Assembly: GCF_004331455.1 (NCBI RefSeq)
Contig: NZ_SJJR01000001.1
Location: forward strand, 496,001 to 560,000
Reading direction: 5' to 3'
From: Micromonospora zingiberis
GTDB taxonomy: Bacteria; Actinomycetota; Actinomycetes; Mycobacteriales; Micromonosporaceae
DNA length: 64,000 nucleotides
Shown: piece by piece, positions 24,493 to 33,511 of the stretch
Numbering within the stretch: the stretch's first letter is position 1
Layout: each line of letters opens with the position of its first letter
Notes under the pieces: model-generated
What the model was told of the DNA's origin: nothing
The model's database searches: none
What the model saw: only the letters and a program-made list of their open reading frames with translations
Translations under genes and position numbers: made by a program

Positions 24493-26430
24493 CTACCCGG
24501 CCTCCGGGGCGCCGCTCTGTTCGTAGTGCGTCTCCACCCCGCGGACGGGTTTCACCAGACCAGCGAGAAACTCACGGGTTTCCGGGTCACTGGAATAGAT
24601 GATCGTCCCGCGCATGCCACGCGTAAGCAGCACCTTGTAGGTGTTGCGGATCAGCCGGTCGGCTTCGTCCTCACTGACGGCCTTGCGGCTACGCAGTGCC
24701 GGATCCTTCGACTCGGCCCGCCGGGCCACCAGCTGACCGCCGCGAGCCACCAGGTCGGGCCCAAGGATGACGCCGGACCAGTCGTACTCGAAGCCCTGGG
24801 CGGTGTAGACGCAGCCCACCTGGCCGAAGCCGTTGGGGTCGGTGGCCCAGAAAGGGCTGCCGGGAGCGTCACCCACGCTGCGATCGCTCTTGACGTTCCA
24901 CGGGCGCTCCCAGTCACCGAGCACCACATCCGGTACCAGGCTGCCATCGCGCCGAGGGTCGCTCCAGGGCCAGCAGTAGCCGGCAGACATCCGGGCGGTC
25001 TGTCCGGGCTCGCCGGGCGCTCCCGCCAGACGCTGGCGAGTCCGGAGGAACTCCTCCAACTGTGTCGGTGACTCCGCGAGCCGCAGGTCGAACTTGCCGT
25101 CGCCAGCCCACACAATTGGTCCACCGGCGTCGAGGCCGAGCAGCTTGAGCACCCACTCCTCGTACGCCGTACTGCCGCCGCACCGGAACTGGTCATGCAG
25201 CGAGACGACCTCGACCTCCAGGCCCAGCTTCTCGGCGTACGCCGAAATGACCTCGACGTTGCCCAACTCGCCAGGTTTGACCACCTGGTGCTCATCGAGC
25301 AGGAAGACCGGCACCCGCGCGGCCGAGATCAGCTCGTCCAACTGCGGGCGGGCCCTGTCCCGGCGGGTCTTCGGCGTGAAACGGTTGACCGAGGTTTCCC
25401 GGATCCGATGGGCCTCGTCACAGAGCAGCACCTCGATGTCGTTGGCCCCGGCATCCATGAAGCTGTTGAAGTACTTGAACATCCCCTGTAGCCGGGTCGA
25501 ACCGCGTCCCGCGTATCGGCGCAGGGTCTGGGTGAAGGCCCGGGAGCCGGTGGCGTGCAGCACCGACCGGCCCTGACGGGCCAACTCGCCCATCACCGAC
25601 AGCGCGATGACGCTCTTGCCGCTACCCGGTCCACCCGCCACCACCACCGCCCGTTTGCGGTTCGTCGTCCTGGCCCGCTCGACCGCGTGCAGCACCAACT
25701 CGTACGCCACGCGCTGCTCGTCGATCAGGGTGAACTGCGGCCTTTCCTTGAGCTCCTGCGCGGCGTACCGCAACAGGTGCCGGCTGGGTCGGACGGTGCT
25801 GGTGAGGAACCGATCTGCGGCGGTCGCACCGGAGGCCGGTGCGAACCGCGACTGTAGATAGTCAAGCCACTGCCCGCGCCGCTGCTTGGTGAACAGACGG
25901 CTCTGCTCGGTGACCGGCCGGTCGAGCAGATCGGCAACGTCCCGGTCGACGGCGTTGTGCAGGTAGGCCGCGCCGTGCAGCGGATATTGCTGGCGGCCCA
26001 GAACGCCCAGGAAGTCGATGAGATATTGGCAGTAGTCAGCAACCTGTTGGCCCGGATGGAGTCGCGCTCCGCGTGCATGCTCTACGGCGACCAGGGTGTC
26101 CGATTCCTCGTACGCGGTGGCATACGACCACTGTTTCAGCTCGACAACCAGATAGGAATCATCCCCGCTACGCGGATCGACTCCGGCGAGCACCGCGTCG
26201 ATACGCCGGCTCGTCAACGGCAGCTGATACTCGACCAGTACCTCGACCTGACCGAGGCCCGCATCGGCGAGATCCTGCGCCAGCACCAGCAGGCTGGATT
26301 TCCACGAGCGCTGCTCGGCCGGGCTCACGCCGTGGCGCATTGCTCGCAGGTGCTCGGCGATACGGTCGGCGAGTGTGCCCTCGGTGGCGAGACGCAGCAG
26401 GTTGGCTGCGGACGTACGGAACGCCGACAT
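24493..26430 (-). CDS. PD-(D/E)xK-like nuclease fused to a DUF2075 DNA/RNA helicase
   Basis: A 645-residue protein. The N-terminal part has a nuclease-like core: Glu67, then RRIDAVL with Asp78, and VVELKQW with Glu97 and Lys99, as in PD-(D/E)xK folds. The rest is a DUF2075 (Schlafen group 3-like) helicase with Walker A GGPGSGKS (Lys272), Walker B LLCDEAHRI, FLLDEHQ, and a late motif CVYTAQGFEYDW seen in SF1 helicases. Such proteins probably act on foreign or stalled nucleic acids. It stands in the same orientation as the MazG gene. The nuclease assignment is my reading of motifs, not a proven activity. Confidence 0.82.
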   Translation of the reverse strand: MSAFRTSAANLLRLATEGTLADRIAEHLRAMRHGVSPAEQRSWKSSLLVLAQDLADAGLGQVEVLVEYQLPLTSRRIDAVLAGVDPRSGDDSYLVVELKQWSYATAYEESDTLVAVEHARGARLHPGQQVADYCQYLIDFLGVLGRQQYPLHGAAYLHNAVDRDVADLLDRPVTEQSRLFTKQRRGQWLDYLQSRFAPASGATAADRFLTSTVRPSRHLLRYAAQELKERPQFTLIDEQRVAYELVLHAVERARTTNRKRAVVVAGGPGSGKSVIALSVMGELARQGRSVLHATGSRAFTQTLRRYAGRGSTRLQGMFKYFNSFMDAGANDIEVLLCDEAHRIRETSVNRFTPKTRRDRARPQLDELISAARVPVFLLDEHQVVKPGELGNVEVISAYAEKLGLEVEVVSLHDQFRCGGSTAYEEWVLKLLGLDAGGPIVWAGDGKFDLRLAESPTQLEEFLRTRQRLAGAPGEPGQTARMSAGYCWPWSDPRRDGSLVPDVVLGDWERPWNVKSDRSVGDAPGSPFWATDPNGFGQVGCVYTAQGFEYDWSGVILGPDLVARGGQLVARRAESKDPALRSRKAVSEDEADRLIRNTYKVLLTRGMRGTIIYSSDPETREFLAGLVKPVRGVETHYEQSGAPEAG

Positions 26431-26551
26431 TGGCAGGTGCCCCCAGGCAGCACGAAGTAATCGTGCGGATGGGGGGCATATCCGTGCACCGGAAGCCCGT
26501 CGGACCGCTTGGCTCTGAGCACCTTACCGAGTCGGATCAAGGCGGTAGTGG

Positions 26552-26932
26552 CTAGCCAGGAGTGTCGGACGACCGAGCCTTGGCCGCTGTCCCGAATGCC
26601 CGCTCGACCGGATAGCGTCGGGCCGCGTCCGCGAGTTTGTCGTTGGCCGCCGCTACAAGGTCAATTCCCAGCACGTCGGCCAGTCGGGCCAGGTAGATCA
26701 TGACGTCGCCAATCTCGGCCCGTACCCGGTCGGCATGATCCGCGTCAGCCATCATGCCGACAGACTCCTCCGGAGTGAGCCACTGTAGTTCCGCCAGTAG
26801 TTCGCCCACTTCCCCGGCGAGTGCCATTGCCAAGTTCTTCGGGGTGTGGAACCGCTGCCAGTCCCGCGCGTCGGCAAACCGGCGTAGCTGGTCCGCAAGG
26901 TCCGCCAACCCACGGTCATTCGGTTCCTCCAC
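26552..26932 (-). CDS. MazG-like nucleotide pyrophosphohydrolase
   Basis: A 126-residue all-alpha NTP-PPase. The metal site is clear: NLAMALAGEVGELLAE (ExxE) and VRAEIGDVMIYLARLAD (ExxD). This is close to the short MazG-like proteins that hydrolyse (d)NTPs such as dCTP or modified nucleotides. I start at the GTG 26932 (residues VEEPNDRGLADLADQL); the 52 upstream in-frame residues are low-complexity. A TAGGGT hexamer just before this GTG would allow a leaderless transcript. Confidence 0.85.
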   Translation of the reverse strand: MEEPNDRGLADLADQLRRFADARDWQRFHTPKNLAMALAGEVGELLAELQWLTPEESVGMMADADHADRVRAEIGDVMIYLARLADVLGIDLVAAANDKLADAARRYPVERAFGTAAKARSSDTPG

Positions 26933-27114
26933 AAGGTCGAACCCTACCGGCGTCGAATACCCGGCAGCGCGACCAGTCGGCCCAGCCGGAAGGGAGAACC
27001 ATGACGAGGTACGGCCGGAGGGTGGGTTCGGAGTCCGCCCCGGCGTGACCGGAAAATGGTAGCTTGGCCGGGCAGGAGAGTAATTCACCTTCCCTCCGGG
27101 GTACGGGGGCAGTG

Positions 27115-29046
27115 GTGTCGGATCCGAACATGCGGACGAGCCGTACCGCGAGCAGTCTTAGCCGGCGGCTGCCGGCGGCGCTCGTGCTGGCTGCCGTCAT
27201 GCTCGCGGGTGCCGGCGGGGCGGGTTGCAGCGGCCTGGCGCCGCGTGCCGCTCCGGCCACCAATGCCAGCGCATCGCCGGAGGCTGCCGCAGGACCCGGC
27301 GGATCGACGGACCCGGGAGGGCCCACGTCGGCCGGAGGCACCACGGACTCCGGGGGCACCACGGACTCCGGGGGCACCACGGACTCCGGGGGCACCACGG
27401 ACTCCGGGGGCACCACGGACTCCGGGGGCACCACGGACGCTGGGGGCACCGCAGACGCCGGGGGCTCTGCGGACGCCGGGGGCGGCGTGGAGGCCGACGG
27501 GCCGCCGGAGCCGCCCGGGTACGAGACGCAGCCGGCGCCGTGTGCGAACGAGACATCCTCGGCTGACGATTCGGCCGGGCAGCCGTCGATCACCTCGGGC
27601 AGGCAGGTGTGGAGTTTCGTGTCGGCGCCGCATCTGCGTCCGATGCGGGTCGCCGTCAGCACGCACCGGTCGGGCACCGCTGCTGGTCAGGTCTTCGTCG
27701 CTCCGTACAGCGAATCGGCGATGGTCGGCCAGACCGGGGCGTTGATCCTCGACGGCGGCGGTGATCCGGTGTGGTTCCGGCCGTTGCCGTCGCCGGGGCT
27801 ACAGAATGCCGATTTCAGGGTGCAGACCTGGTACGACCCGCAGACCGGCGCGGCGCAGCCGGTGTTGACCTGGTGGCAGGGCCCCATCACGCCTCCCGCC
27901 GCCGCGGATCGGCGCTCGCCGTCGCCGGTGGGTACGACCGGGCCGGGTGGCTGCTACTACGTCTTCGATTCGAGTTACCGGCTGCGGCAGACGGTCACCG
28001 CCCGCAACGGGTTCCACGCCGACCGGCACGAGTTCCTGCTGACCCGGCGGGGCACCGCGCTGTTCCTGGCCTCCCGTGCCGAGCCGGCGGATCTGCGGGC
28101 GTACGGTGGGCCGGCCGACGGGGCGATCCTCAACGGCGAGGTGCAGGAGGTGGACCTGGCCACCGGGGATCTGGTCTTCTCCTGGAACGTCCGTGAGCAT
28201 GTCGATCCGGCCGAGTCGCGGGTGCCGGCGGCGCAGGCGTGGAGCACCGGTGGGGTGTGGGACGCGTACCACCTGAACTCGATCGACGAGGGTCCGGACG
28301 GGGAGTTGCTGATCTCGTCTCGGAACATGTCGACGGTGTACGCGGTGGGCCGGGCCGGCGGGGAGATCCGGTGGCGGCTCGGTGGCGCGCAGAGTGACTT
28401 CAGCTTCGGGCCGCAGGCGAGTTTCTCCTGGCAGCACGACGCCCGCTTCCGGGTGGGCAACCGGATCGGGCTGTTCGACAACGGCTGTTGCGAGCAGTCG
28501 GGTGGCACGCCGGGGCAGCAGTCCCGTGGGCTGGTCCTCCAGCTCGACCTCGACCAGCGCACCGCGACCGTAGAGCGGGCCTATCCGCACCGGCCGCCGG
28601 TGTACGCGTCGTCGGCGGGCAGCCTGCAAGGGCTGCCGGACGGTAACGAGTTCGTCGGGTGGGGGCAGAGTCAGTACTACTCCGAGTACGCGGGCGACGG
28701 CCGGCTGCTCTACGAGGCGCGGATGCCCGGGGAGAACGTCTCCGACCGGGTCGTACGCGGGGAGTGGGTCGGCACGCCGTACTACCCGCCGGCTGCGGCG
28801 GTGCGTCGGGTCGGCGGGCAGAGCGTCGTCCACGTGTCGTGGAACGGGTCGACGGTGACCCGGGCGTGGCAGGTGCTGGCCGGTCCGGATCCCGAGTCGC
28901 TGGCGGTGGTGGTCGAGCACGCCATGCGGAGCGGGTTCGAGACGGCCGTCGGCACCGGGAGCCCGGGGCCGTACTTCCAGGTGCGGGCGCTGGACGCGGA
29001 CCGGGCCGTGCTGTCCGCCTCGGCGGTGGTCCGGCTCGACGACTGA
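27115..29046 (+). CDS. Secreted lipoprotein of the arylsulfotransferase family
   Basis: A 643-residue protein with a lipoprotein signal (hydrophobic stretch ending AGAGGAGCSG, lipidated Cys). A flexible Gly/Thr/Asp/Ser tandem-repeat linker at about 70-125 lifts the rest from the membrane. The globular part is beta-propeller-like, with an ASST-type signature: GFHADRHEFLLT, VWDAYHLNSIDEGPDGELLI, WRLGG, WQHDARF and FDNGCC. Arylsulfotransferase-family proteins move sulfate between phenols, but most actinobacterial members are uncharacterised. Starts at 27112, 27115 and 27130 are possible; GTG 27115 has GGGGG at about 6 bp. Confidence 0.8.
   Translation: MSDPNMRTSRTASSLSRRLPAALVLAAVMLAGAGGAGCSGLAPRAAPATNASASPEAAAGPGGSTDPGGPTSAGGTTDSGGTTDSGGTTDSGGTTDSGGTTDSGGTTDAGGTADAGGSADAGGGVEADGPPEPPGYETQPAPCANETSSADDSAGQPSITSGRQVWSFVSAPHLRPMRVAVSTHRSGTAAGQVFVAPYSESAMVGQTGALILDGGGDPVWFRPLPSPGLQNADFRVQTWYDPQTGAAQPVLTWWQGPITPPAAADRRSPSPVGTTGPGGCYYVFDSSYRLRQTVTARNGFHADRHEFLLTRRGTALFLASRAEPADLRAYGGPADGAILNGEVQEVDLATGDLVFSWNVREHVDPAESRVPAAQAWSTGGVWDAYHLNSIDEGPDGELLISSRNMSTVYAVGRAGGEIRWRLGGAQSDFSFGPQASFSWQHDARFRVGNRIGLFDNGCCEQSGGTPGQQSRGLVLQLDLDQRTATVERAYPHRPPVYASSAGSLQGLPDGNEFVGWGQSQYYSEYAGDGRLLYEARMPGENVSDRVVRGEWVGTPYYPPAAAVRRVGGQSVVHVSWNGSTVTRAWQVLAGPDPESLAVVVEHAMRSGFETAVGTGSPGPYFQVRALDADRAVLSASAVVRLDD
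27334..27483 (+). repeat. 18-bp coding tandem repeat (GGTTDS units)
   Basis: Five perfect 18-bp units encoding GGTTDS, followed by three units diverged to GGTTDA, GGTADA and GGSADA, and preceded by partial units. They form the linker between the lipid anchor and the enzyme domain. Exact repetition at DNA level makes copy number likely to change by slippage. Confidence 0.95.
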
Positions 29047-29060
29047 GCGCCGCCGACCTG

Positions 29061-29099
29061 CCGCCCTCCGCTCGGGACGCCGAGCAGGGGGCGGTTTTT
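29061..29099 (+). terminator. Rho-independent terminator
   Basis: A GC-rich stem (CCGCCCTCCGCTCGG pairing with CCGAGCAGGGGGCGG, loop GACG) is followed directly by TTTTT. It stands 15 bp after the stop codon of the arylsulfotransferase-family gene. Confidence 0.9.
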
Positions 29100-29411
29100 A
29101 CTGTACGGACGGCGCTTTCGCTGTCTTAGCGGAAAGTTTGGGCGCAGACCGTCGGAAGCCATAGACACATGGACATCCGCTTTGTTAGCTTCAGGCGAGA
29201 TGTTACGTCGAGGTGAACCGATACGGGGGCCAGTGCCTCGACCGTGACCGCCACCCATCCGACCACCCCGGCGCCCCCCACACCCATCAGAACCCACGCC
29301 CAGACCCGCGAAGCGGCGTCGAAGGGCGATTCCGTGCTGCCCACCCACAAGGAGGAACCAGCCGTACGTCTGCGACCTGCCCCGATCAGTCCTCAGTAGA
29401 AGGAGAGGCAG
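29100..29411. other. Intergenic region before the sorbosone-dehydrogenase gene
   Basis: No gene is visible. It should carry the promoter of the secreted dehydrogenase. A near-palindrome (CTTTCGCT, 5 bp, AGCGGAAAG) at about 29116-29137 could be an operator; no partner copy was found elsewhere in the window. The ribosome site AGAAGGAGAGG is at the right end. Confidence 0.35.
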
Positions 29412-31523
29412 TTGAAGAGACGACTCGCGCTCGCCGTGGCCGGCCTGACCACCATCGCGCTCACCGCGACGCCGACCCCGACGATGGCCGCACCGGACGC
29501 CACCAGCGCTCCCCCGGAGACGGCCTTCCAGAAAGTCACCCTCAACGACCGGCCGGGCGAGCCGATGGACCTCGCCGTACTCCCCGACGGCCGGGTGCTG
29601 CACGTGACCCGCGCCGGTCAGGTGTGGCTGCACAACCCCGCCACCGGTCGCAACACCATCGCCGCCACCCTCGACGTGTACCAGCACGACGAGGAGGGCC
29701 TGCAGAACGTCGCGATCGACCCGAACTTCGGCAAGGGCGGCAACAACTGGGTCTACCTGTACTACTCACCGCCCATGGACACCCCGGTCGACGACCCGTC
29801 GACCCCGGACGTGAACGAGGGTGACGCGCCGACCTGGGGCACCGAGGAGGACTTCGCGCCCTTCGAGGGGCTGATCCGGCTCTCCCGCTTCCGCCTGGTC
29901 AAGGACAAGCTGGACCTGAGCACCGAGCAGCAGATCCTCGACGTGCCGGTCGACCGGGGCATCTGCTGCCACGTCGGCGGGGACATCGTCTTCGACAGCA
30001 AGGGCAACCTCTACCTGTCCACCGGCGACGACACCAACCCGTTCGAGTCCGGCGGGTACACGCCGATCGACGAGCGCCCCGGCCGCAACCCGGCGTACGA
30101 CGCACAACGCAGCTCGGCCAACACCAACGACCTGCGCGGCAAGATCCTGCGGATCAAGGTCCGCGCCGATGGCTCGTACACCGTCCCGGACGGCAACCTG
30201 TTCAAGAAGGGCACGTCCGGTACCCGGCCGGAGATCTACCTGATGGGTCTGCGCAACCCGTTCCGGATCGAGCTGAACCGCAAGACCGACGAGCTGTACG
30301 TCGGCGACTACTCCCCCGACGCGAGCCAGCCGAACCCGCAGCGCGGGCCGGCCGGGCAGGGCAAGTGGATCGCCGCCCGTAAGGCGGGCAACCACGGCTG
30401 GCCGTACTGTGTCACGCCGGATCTGCCGTACCGCGACTACGACTTCGCCACCAACCAGTCCGGCGAGCCGTTCGACTGTGCCGCCCCGGTCAACGAGTCG
30501 CCGCACAACACCGGGCTGCGCAAGCTGCCCCGGGTGGAACAGCCGGACGTCTGGTACGGCTACGGACTCTCCCCGAACTTCCCCGAGCTGGGCACCGGCG
30601 GCATCGGGCCGATGGCCGGGCCGGCGTACCAGTTCGACCACCGTACGACGCGGGGCCGCAACCCGGTGGCGTGGCCGGCGTACTACGACGGCAAGCCGCT
30701 GTTCTACGAGTGGACCCGCGACTACGTGAAGGCCTTCGAGCTGGACCGGCGCGGCGCGCTGCGCGGGATCGAGTCGGTGCTGCCGTCGGTGGTCTTCGAC
30801 AACCCGATGGACCTGGAGTTCGGCCCGGACGGCGCGCTCTACGTGCTGGAGTACGGCGACGGCTTCTTCAGCGAGAACCCGGACGCCCAGCTGGCCCGGA
30901 TCGACTACATCGGCTGGGACGGCAACCACAGCCCGGTGCCGCAGGTGTCGGCCACCCAGACCGCCGGACTCGCTCCGCTGACCGTGGAGTTCTCCAGCGA
31001 GGGCACCGCCGACCCGGACGGTGACCGACTCCGGTACGAGTGGTACCTCGACGATGACGACAAGGTCGACTCGCGCGAGGCGAACCCGACGTTCACGTAC
31101 CGCAAGAACGGCATCTACGAGGCGACCCTGAAGGTCACCGACCAGAAGGGACGGTCCGCCTCGGCCTCCGTCCGGGTGGTGGTCGGCAACGCCGCGCCGG
31201 TGGTGGAACTGGTCAGCCCGGTGGTCGGGCAGCCGTTCACCTTCGGTGACGTGGTGCGGTTCGAGGTGCGGGTCACCGACGACCAGCCGGTGGACTGCGC
31301 CCGGGTCAGCGTGACCTACATCCTGGGCCACGACGACCACGGTCACCCGATGACCACCGCCAACGGGTGCACCGGTTCGATCACCACCACGGTGCCGTCC
31401 GGGCACGATCCGGCGACCGACAACCTGTCCGCCGTGTTCGTCGCGTCGTACACCGACCCGGGTGGTGAGGGTCTGCCGCCGCTGACCGGCACCGCCGAGG
31501 TCGTCCTGGTTCCCACCCGCTAG
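29412..31523 (+). CDS. Secreted sorbosone/glucose dehydrogenase-like protein with PKD domain
   Basis: A 703-residue exported protein starting with TTG, preceded by GGAGAGG. A Sec signal (LALAVAGLTTIALTATPTPTMAA) leads to a PQQ-dependent sugar dehydrogenase-like beta-propeller (EGLQNVAIDPNF; GGDIVFDSKGNLYLSTGDD; DLRGKILRI; GLRNPFRIELN; PMDLEFGPDGALYVLEYGDG). A PKD domain (ADPDGDRLRYEWYLDDDD) at about 515-600 and a C-terminal Ig-like domain follow. Such proteins oxidise sugars or act in extracellular carbohydrate binding. It lies 79 bp before an exported sugar-isomerase-like protein. Confidence 0.87.
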   Translation: MKRRLALAVAGLTTIALTATPTPTMAAPDATSAPPETAFQKVTLNDRPGEPMDLAVLPDGRVLHVTRAGQVWLHNPATGRNTIAATLDVYQHDEEGLQNVAIDPNFGKGGNNWVYLYYSPPMDTPVDDPSTPDVNEGDAPTWGTEEDFAPFEGLIRLSRFRLVKDKLDLSTEQQILDVPVDRGICCHVGGDIVFDSKGNLYLSTGDDTNPFESGGYTPIDERPGRNPAYDAQRSSANTNDLRGKILRIKVRADGSYTVPDGNLFKKGTSGTRPEIYLMGLRNPFRIELNRKTDELYVGDYSPDASQPNPQRGPAGQGKWIAARKAGNHGWPYCVTPDLPYRDYDFATNQSGEPFDCAAPVNESPHNTGLRKLPRVEQPDVWYGYGLSPNFPELGTGGIGPMAGPAYQFDHRTTRGRNPVAWPAYYDGKPLFYEWTRDYVKAFELDRRGALRGIESVLPSVVFDNPMDLEFGPDGALYVLEYGDGFFSENPDAQLARIDYIGWDGNHSPVPQVSATQTAGLAPLTVEFSSEGTADPDGDRLRYEWYLDDDDKVDSREANPTFTYRKNGIYEATLKVTDQKGRSASASVRVVVGNAAPVVELVSPVVGQPFTFGDVVRFEVRVTDDQPVDCARVSVTYILGHDDHGHPMTTANGCTGSITTTVPSGHDPATDNLSAVFVASYTDPGGEGLPPLTGTAEVVLVPTR

Positions 31524-31530
31524 CCCTGGT

Positions 31531-31569
31531 CGGGGTCCCTGGCCCGGCGCGAGCCGGCCGGGGACCCCG
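31531..31569 (+). terminator. Strong hairpin between the dehydrogenase and isomerase genes
   Basis: CGGGGTCCCTGGCCCGGC pairs with GCCGGCCGGGGACCCCG with one G-T pair and one bulge around a short loop. There is no T-run. It could terminate most transcripts or protect the upstream 3' end. Confidence 0.5.
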
Positions 31570-31602
31570 GTCCCGGGTCACGCACCACGAGAGGAGTGCC
31601 AC

Positions 31603-32550
31603 ATGTGTTACGGGTACGACGGCGAGGCCGCGCTGCGGCGGTCCGTCATCGACCGACGGGGCCTGTTGCGCGGTTCGTTGGCGGCCGCCGCCGGGGTGGG
31701 GTTGGTCGCGTCCGGGGTGGGGGCGACCGCCGCGGTCGCCGGTCCCGGTCGCACCGGTCGGCGGCACGTGCCGCCGGGCCTGATCAGCATCCAGTTGTGG
31801 ACGGTCCGTGACGCGCTGAACGGCGCACCGGGCTACGACGCCACCCTCAGACATCTCGCCCGCATCGGCTACCCGAAGGTGGAGTTGGCGCTCGGCTACT
31901 TCGGCCGCAGTGCTGCTCAGCTGCGCCGGTTCCTGGACGGCATCGGGATCAAGGCCAGTTCCAGCCACGACGGGATCAGCGCCGACGCCGCCGCGCTGCG
32001 GCAGAAGATCCAGAACGCGGTCACCCTGGGCCAGAAGTTCATGGTGGTGCCGTACCTGTACTCCGAGAGCGCCGACGACTGGAAGCGCTGGGCGGAGCAG
32101 ATGAACGTGGAGGCCGCGGCGGCACGCCGGGCGGGCCTGCGGTACGGCTACCACAACCACGCCCACGAGTTCACCATCGACCTCGGCGGTGGCCGTACGC
32201 CCTGGGACGTGCTGACCGCCGAACTCGACCCCAAGCTCGTCCACCTGGAGATCGACATCTACTGGGCGGTGACCGGCGGCATCCAGTCCGGTGTCGGGGC
32301 GGCCGACCCGGAGGGCTTCACCCTGGACGTGATCCGCCGTGCACCGCAGCAGGTCCTCCAGTACCACGTGAAGGACCGGCACGCCGCCGACGGCGACATG
32401 GCCGACCTGGGCACCGGGATGATCGACTTTGCCCGGATCTTCCGGGGGCACTCGGTACTGGAGTACATCGTCGAGAACGACACCCCGGACGTGACGCCCC
32501 AGCAGACCGCCGAGGTCGGCTACCGCTACCTGCGCAAGCTGCGGTACTGA
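31603..32550 (+). CDS. Exported TIM-barrel sugar phosphate isomerase/epimerase family protein
   Basis: A 315-residue protein. The N terminus has a twin-arginine-like signal (DRRGLLRGSLAAAAGVGLVASG). The mature part is an AP-endonuclease-2/xylose-isomerase-like barrel: ISIQLWTVRDAL, KVELALGYFG, YGYHNHAHEF, VHLEIDIYWA and QYHVKDRH are strand ends that usually supply metal ligands (Glu, His, Asp). Secreted members are often found beside sugar dehydrogenases; this gene follows one at 79 bp, so both may process the same sugar outside the cell. The substrate is unknown. Confidence 0.85.
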   Translation: MCYGYDGEAALRRSVIDRRGLLRGSLAAAAGVGLVASGVGATAAVAGPGRTGRRHVPPGLISIQLWTVRDALNGAPGYDATLRHLARIGYPKVELALGYFGRSAAQLRRFLDGIGIKASSSHDGISADAAALRQKIQNAVTLGQKFMVVPYLYSESADDWKRWAEQMNVEAAAARRAGLRYGYHNHAHEFTIDLGGGRTPWDVLTAELDPKLVHLEIDIYWAVTGGIQSGVGAADPEGFTLDVIRRAPQQVLQYHVKDRHAADGDMADLGTGMIDFARIFRGHSVLEYIVENDTPDVTPQQTAEVGYRYLRKLRY

Positions 32551-32558
32551 CCGGACAC

Positions 32559-32596
32559 CGCCGGGCACCGGGCCGCTCGTGGCCCGGTGTTCGGCG
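32559..32596 (+). terminator. Terminator-like hairpin after the isomerase gene
   Basis: A 16-bp stem (CGCCGGGCACCGGGCC with GGCCCGGTGTTCGGCG, two central mismatches) with a 6-base loop begins 8 bp after the stop codon. It lacks a T-run, as is common for actinobacterial terminators. Confidence 0.6.
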
Positions 32597-32688
32597 ACGT
32601 CATCGCCCGGTGCGCCGTGGCGCTGGCACGATCACGGGCGACCGGCCGGCCCGAGGCGTCCGTCGGGACGGTACGGCGGCCACGAGGT

Positions 32689-33426
32689 TCACGCCGCCCC
32701 GGGCGCCCCCGCTTCGCGGGACCGGCGCTCACGTGGCGGAGGGCTCGCGAGCACCCGCAGCGGTGCCATCAGCCGGCCGACCAGCCCCGGTCGGATTCGG
32801 CCCAGCACCCGGGCCCGCAGCAGGGGCACTCCGTCACCGGCCAGGTGGTCGAAGGCCCACGGCCGCCCGCCGATGCCGAGCAGCAGGGCGTCGGCGCGGC
32901 CCCGAACTGCCGGTCCCGTGCCGTGCACCCAGCCGGTGTCGGTCGCCTCCAGCCGCAGGCCCCGGAGGCGGTCGCCCAACGCGTACCCGGGCGACGGCTG
33001 CTCGGTCAGGTGCCGGAACGCCACCCGGAGCCGCTGCTCCGGGGTGTCGCGGTCGAGCCCCAGCGGGACCCGCACGTCCAGGTCGTGCAACAGCAGGTCG
33101 GTCAGGACCGGGTCGTAGCCGGACCGCGGGATCGTGGTCCGGCTAGCCGAGTTGCGGCGCAGCCGGGCGACGATCTCCTCGATCGGCAGCCGGGCGGCCC
33201 GGCGGGTGAGCAACACGTTGAAGCGGTCGAAGTCGGCGCCGGTCGTGACGATGGCGGTGTAGATCTTCAACTGGCCGAACCGTAGGTAGGTGATCAGGTG
33301 AGCGGCGACGTCGTGCACCGTCCAGCCCGCGCACAGACTCGGCTGACGCAGTTGGTCGGCCGTCAGTCCGTCGAAAAGATCAGCCGCCCGGCGCCGCTCA
33401 TCGACGATCATGTCGAAGACGCGCAT
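32689..33426 (-). CDS. Maleylpyruvate isomerase-family (mycothiol-dependent/DinB-like) protein
   Basis: A 245-residue protein of the MDMPI/DinB-like helical-bundle family: RRRAADLFDGLTADQL near the N terminus, the typical CAGWTVHDVAAHL motif with a metal-ligand-type His, LLLHDLDVRVPLG and a C-terminal SCP2-like part with RGRADALLLGIGGR. Members use mycothiol or act as unknown thiol-dependent enzymes. The ATG at 33426 starts the conserved MRVFDMIVDERR; a longer frame from 33705 is the complement of the VOC gene and is not real. Confidence 0.85.
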   Translation of the reverse strand: MRVFDMIVDERRRAADLFDGLTADQLRQPSLCAGWTVHDVAAHLITYLRFGQLKIYTAIVTTGADFDRFNVLLTRRAARLPIEEIVARLRRNSASRTTIPRSGYDPVLTDLLLHDLDVRVPLGLDRDTPEQRLRVAFRHLTEQPSPGYALGDRLRGLRLEATDTGWVHGTGPAVRGRADALLLGIGGRPWAFDHLAGDGVPLLRARVLGRIRPGLVGRLMAPLRVLASPPPRERRSREAGAPGAA

Positions 33427-33511
33427 GCCGGTCAGGGTATTGGCCGCGGCGGTGGCCGGCATCCGCCCACGTGCCCTCCTGCGGGTGGCCGCCACGCCGG
33501 GGCTGTGGTGA

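Noticed and set aside
27085..27666. Minus-strand frame with collagen-like repeats
   Set aside because: It is the complement of the GGTTDS tandem repeat of the lipoprotein gene.
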